Part shown: positions 5,643 to 7,486 of the stretch, one piece after another | How the letters are laid out: the number at the start of each line of letters is the position of its first letter | How positions within the stretch are numbered: the stretch's first letter is position 1 | Program-made: the position numbers and the translations under genes | The notes under the pieces: model-generated | Database searches by the model: none | Told to the model about the DNA's origin: nothing | What the model saw: the letters and a program-made list of their open reading frames with translations, nothing else | DNA from: Verrucomicrobiota bacterium | GTDB taxonomy: Bacteria; Verrucomicrobiota; Verrucomicrobiia; Verrucomicrobiales; Akkermansiaceae | NCBI GenBank assembly: GCA_008932955.1 | Contig: WBXE01000115.1 | Location: forward strand, 1-7,486 | Direction of reading: 5' to 3' | Length of the DNA: 7,486 nt

Positions 5643-6935
5643 ATGAACGGAACCGCGGAACTCATCATTGATAACAAGCATTTGAAACTCCCCATGATTG
5701 TCGGATCGGAGGGAGAAGTCGGTCTCGATGTCGCCGCCTTACGCAACGAGACCGGCTGCATCACCTTGGACCCCGCCTACGGCAATACCGGTGCCTGCAA
5801 GAGTGCCATCACCTTCATCGACGGCGAAAAAGGCATCCTCCAATACCGCGGCTACGACATCGCCGAACTCGCCGCTAAGAGCAATTTTATCGAAACCTCT
5901 TATCTGCTCATCTACGGCGAACTGCCTACCTCGGCGCAATTGGCGGAATTCTCTTGCGAACTCACCGACAACCAGATGCTCCACGAGGGCATGCGTTTTT
6001 TGTTTGAAGGCTTCCCGACCTCGGCCCATCCGATGGGCATCCTGTCGGCTATGATCAACGCGGCCTCGTCATATTTTCCCAACCTGCTCAATGGCACAGA
6101 GCGCCAGACAGGATTTCCGCGGCATGCAGCCCGGCTCATTTCTCAGGTGCGAACTATTGCCGCCTTCTCTTACCGCAAGGCGCATGGACTGCCCACCATC
6201 TATCCGAAATCCAACCTCAAGTACACGGCCAACTTTCTGCACATGATGTTCTCCTCGCCCAACGAGGATTGGGTCATTCAGCCGGAAATTGTTCGCGCCC
6301 TGGATCTGATCTTTCTGTTGCATGCCGACCACGAGCAGAATTGCTCCACTGCCACGGTGCGCATGGTCGCCTCGAGTCGCGCCAATCTGTTCGCCTCGGC
6401 CTCCGCCGGCGTTTGTGCGCTGTGGGGTCCGCTCCATGGCGGTGCCAATCAGGCGGTGCTGGAAATGCTTGAGGAAATCCACGCCGAAGGTGACGATGGC
6501 ACCAGGTTTCTCAACGAAGTCAAAAACAAGGTTGGAAATCGCCGTCTGATGGGCTTCGGCCACCGCGTGTACAAAAACTTCGATCCTCGCGCAGTCATCA
6601 TCAAGGAGCAATGCGACAAGGTGCTCGCCAATTTGCACAAGTCCGACCCCTTGCTCGACATCGCCAAGAAGCTCGAGGAAATCGCCCTCAACGACGATTA
6701 TTTCATCGCGCGCAAACTCTATCCGAACGTGGACTTCTACAGCGGCATCATTATGCGCGCCATCGGTATCCCGCTGGACATGTTCACGGTGATGTTTGCA
6801 ATCGGCCGCATGCCCGGCTGGGTCGCCAACTTCAAAGAAGTCATGGAAGATCCCGACGGTCGCATCGCCCGTCCGCGCCAAATCTACACTGGCCACACGC
6901 TGCGCAATTACGTTGCTGTTGAGCAGCGGGCCTGA
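5643..6935 (+). CDS. gltA: Citrate synthase (GltA type)
   Basis: A 430-residue protein, the usual length for the Gram-negative GltA type. It condenses oxaloacetate with acetyl-CoA to give citrate, the entry step of the TCA cycle, in the cytoplasm. The N-terminal small domain has the typical ITFIDGEKGILQYRGYDIAE (56-75). The catalytic triad is intact: H265 in W-G-P-L-H-G-G-A-N-Q, H307 in G-F-G-H-R-V-Y-K-N-F-D-P-R, and D364 in N-V-D-F-Y-S-G, matching E. coli H264, H305 and D362. The LLHADHEQNCSTATVR block (225-240) supplies the conserved oxaloacetate-binding histidine. A methylcitrate synthase is less likely given the length and N-terminus but is not excluded. The ATG at 5643 has no Shine-Dalgarno and a possible -10 box very close upstream. 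The gene is divergent from the carboxyltransferase gene and stands alone on its strand. Confidence 0.97.
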   Translation: MNGTAELIIDNKHLKLPMIVGSEGEVGLDVAALRNETGCITLDPAYGNTGACKSAITFIDGEKGILQYRGYDIAELAAKSNFIETSYLLIYGELPTSAQLAEFSCELTDNQMLHEGMRFLFEGFPTSAHPMGILSAMINAASSYFPNLLNGTERQTGFPRHAARLISQVRTIAAFSYRKAHGLPTIYPKSNLKYTANFLHMMFSSPNEDWVIQPEIVRALDLIFLLHADHEQNCSTATVRMVASSRANLFASASAGVCALWGPLHGGANQAVLEMLEEIHAEGDDGTRFLNEVKNKVGNRRLMGFGHRVYKNFDPRAVIIKEQCDKVLANLHKSDPLLDIAKKLEEIALNDDYFIARKLYPNVDFYSGIIMRAIGIPLDMFTVMFAIGRMPGWVANFKEVMEDPDGRIARPRQIYTGHTLRNYVAVEQRA

Positions 6936-6949
6936 GCCATCGCTCAGGC
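6930..6949 (+). terminator. Hairpin overlapping the citrate synthase stop codon
   Basis: GCCTGAGC-CATC-GCTCAGGC forms a perfect 8-bp stem with a four-base loop, and the TGA stop lies inside the left arm. No U-run follows on either strand, so it is not a standard intrinsic terminator. It sits between convergent genes and may act as a 3' stability element or a bidirectional stop. A weaker GGGC-AATAA-GCCC stem lies at 6975-6987. Confidence 0.45.
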
Positions 6950-6997
6950 ATGGACTGGCTGGTATATTGACACGGGGCAATAAGCCCAATCCAACTC

Positions 6998-7486
6998 TTA
7001 GGACCCAGATTTGAAGTTCCGCTTGAAGAACTCGAGCGTGGCGGCAAGGGCGTCTTCAAGGGCATGTTGGGGTGCCCAGCCGGCGGCGCGGAGCTTGGCG
7101 GCACTGGCACGCGAGTGCTTAACGTCACCGGTGCGGGTGGGGCCGTGGAGGATGCGCGAGGAGGAACCCGCTGCGTCTATCAATTGCTGGGCGAGTCGGT
7201 TGATGGTCAGTTGGCTGCCGTAGCCGGCATTAAAGACACCGCTGACAGCGGGGTGACTGGCGGCAAAGGTGAGAGCCCCGACGATGTCCTTGACGTAGAT
7301 GAAATCGCGCGTCTGTTCGCCATCGCCGAAGACCGTGATGTCCTCATGGCGCAGTGCCTGTTGGATGAAAATGGGCACCGCGGCGGCATAGGCCCCCTTG
7401 GGGTCCTGACGCGGACCAAACACATTGAAAAACCGCAGCGCCGCAGTTTGCAGCCGGCCTTCGCGCTGATAGAGGTCGAGGTAGTA
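6998..7486 (-). CDS. C-terminal part of an NAD-dependent sugar-nucleotide epimerase/dehydratase (cut by window edge)
   Basis: The last 162 residues are visible. The frame runs open to the right edge, starting YYLDLYQREGR before reaching ALRFFNVFGPRQDP; the GTG at 7423 is an internal valine, not the true start. Family marks of extended short-chain dehydrogenases are clear: R-F-F-N-V-F-G-P-R-Q, then ITVFGDGEQTRDFIYVKDIV, which forms the substrate-pocket and C-terminal region. FGPRQDPKGAYAAAVPIF is most like UDP-glucose and UDP-N-acetylglucosamine 4-epimerases of the TviC/WbpP kind. The Rossmann nucleotide motif and the Y-x3-K catalytic pair lie outside the window, so activity and substrate are not determined. 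It probably serves polysaccharide or cell-surface sugar synthesis. It converges on citrate synthase with a 62-nt gap. Confidence 0.9.
   Translation of the reverse strand, partial: YYLDLYQREGRLQTAALRFFNVFGPRQDPKGAYAAAVPIFIQQALRHEDITVFGDGEQTRDFIYVKDIVGALTFAASHPAVSGVFNAGYGSQLTINRLAQQLIDAAGSSSRILHGPTRTGDVKHSRASAAKLRAAGWAPQHALEDALAATLEFFKRNFKSGS

Noticed and set aside
6069..6989. Long open frame (306 codons) on the minus strand
   Set aside because: It is antisense to citrate synthase, whose catalytic residues are all conserved. It is a shadow of that gene.
1..7486. CRISPR arrays, tRNA or rRNA genes, insertion sequences, integrases or toxin-antitoxin pairs
   Set aside because: I saw no regularly spaced repeats, cloverleaf sequences, transposase motifs or small paired genes anywhere in the window.

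Overview
This window is GC-rich bacterial chromosome with densely packed genes. Nothing in it looks phage-, plasmid- or transposon-derived. The gene set and the start of the left-edge protein suggest a member of the Verrucomicrobiota or a related PVC-group lineage. That placement is inferred from general family resemblance and was not tested by a search. Most starts lack an obvious Shine-Dalgarno sequence; the clear exception is the membrane-protein gene behind the sigma factor.

Left third (1-2391), all on the minus strand. Reading from right to left, the order is a glutaredoxin-like protein with a C-G-W-S motif (2391-2011), an ECF-type sigma factor (1957-1427), a small single-pass membrane protein in the usual place of an anti-sigma factor (1440-958), an exported PDZ-domain protein (956-156), and the N-terminus of another protein that leaves the window (82-1). 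The middle three are tightly coupled: a 14-nt overlap between sigma factor and membrane protein, then a 1-nt gap before the PDZ gene. They read as one envelope or stress signalling operon, perhaps sharing transcription with the glutaredoxin.

Middle (2392-5642). A 255-nt divergent intergenic region with an inverted repeat precedes a secreted GDSL/SGNH hydrolase (2647-3885, plus strand). It converges on a carboxyltransferase subunit (5387-3912, minus strand) of the oxaloacetate decarboxylase alpha / transcarboxylase 5S / pyruvate carboxylase B family. This protein has the full catalytic core but stops exactly before the biotinyl domain, so it needs a biotin carrier protein encoded elsewhere.

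Right third (5388-7486). A second 255-nt divergent region carries a terminator-like hairpin in the leader of the carboxyltransferase gene and leads into citrate synthase (5643-6935, plus strand). Two enzymes that draw on oxaloacetate are therefore transcribed divergently from one control region. Citrate synthase ends in a hairpin spanning its stop codon and converges on the C-terminal part of an NAD-dependent sugar-nucleotide epimerase (6998-7486, minus strand, cut by the window edge).

I do not see a clearly new defence, mobile or RNA system. The best leads are the sigma/membrane protein/PDZ cluster with its non-canonical anti-sigma candidate, the split carboxyltransferase, and the possible attenuator upstream of it.
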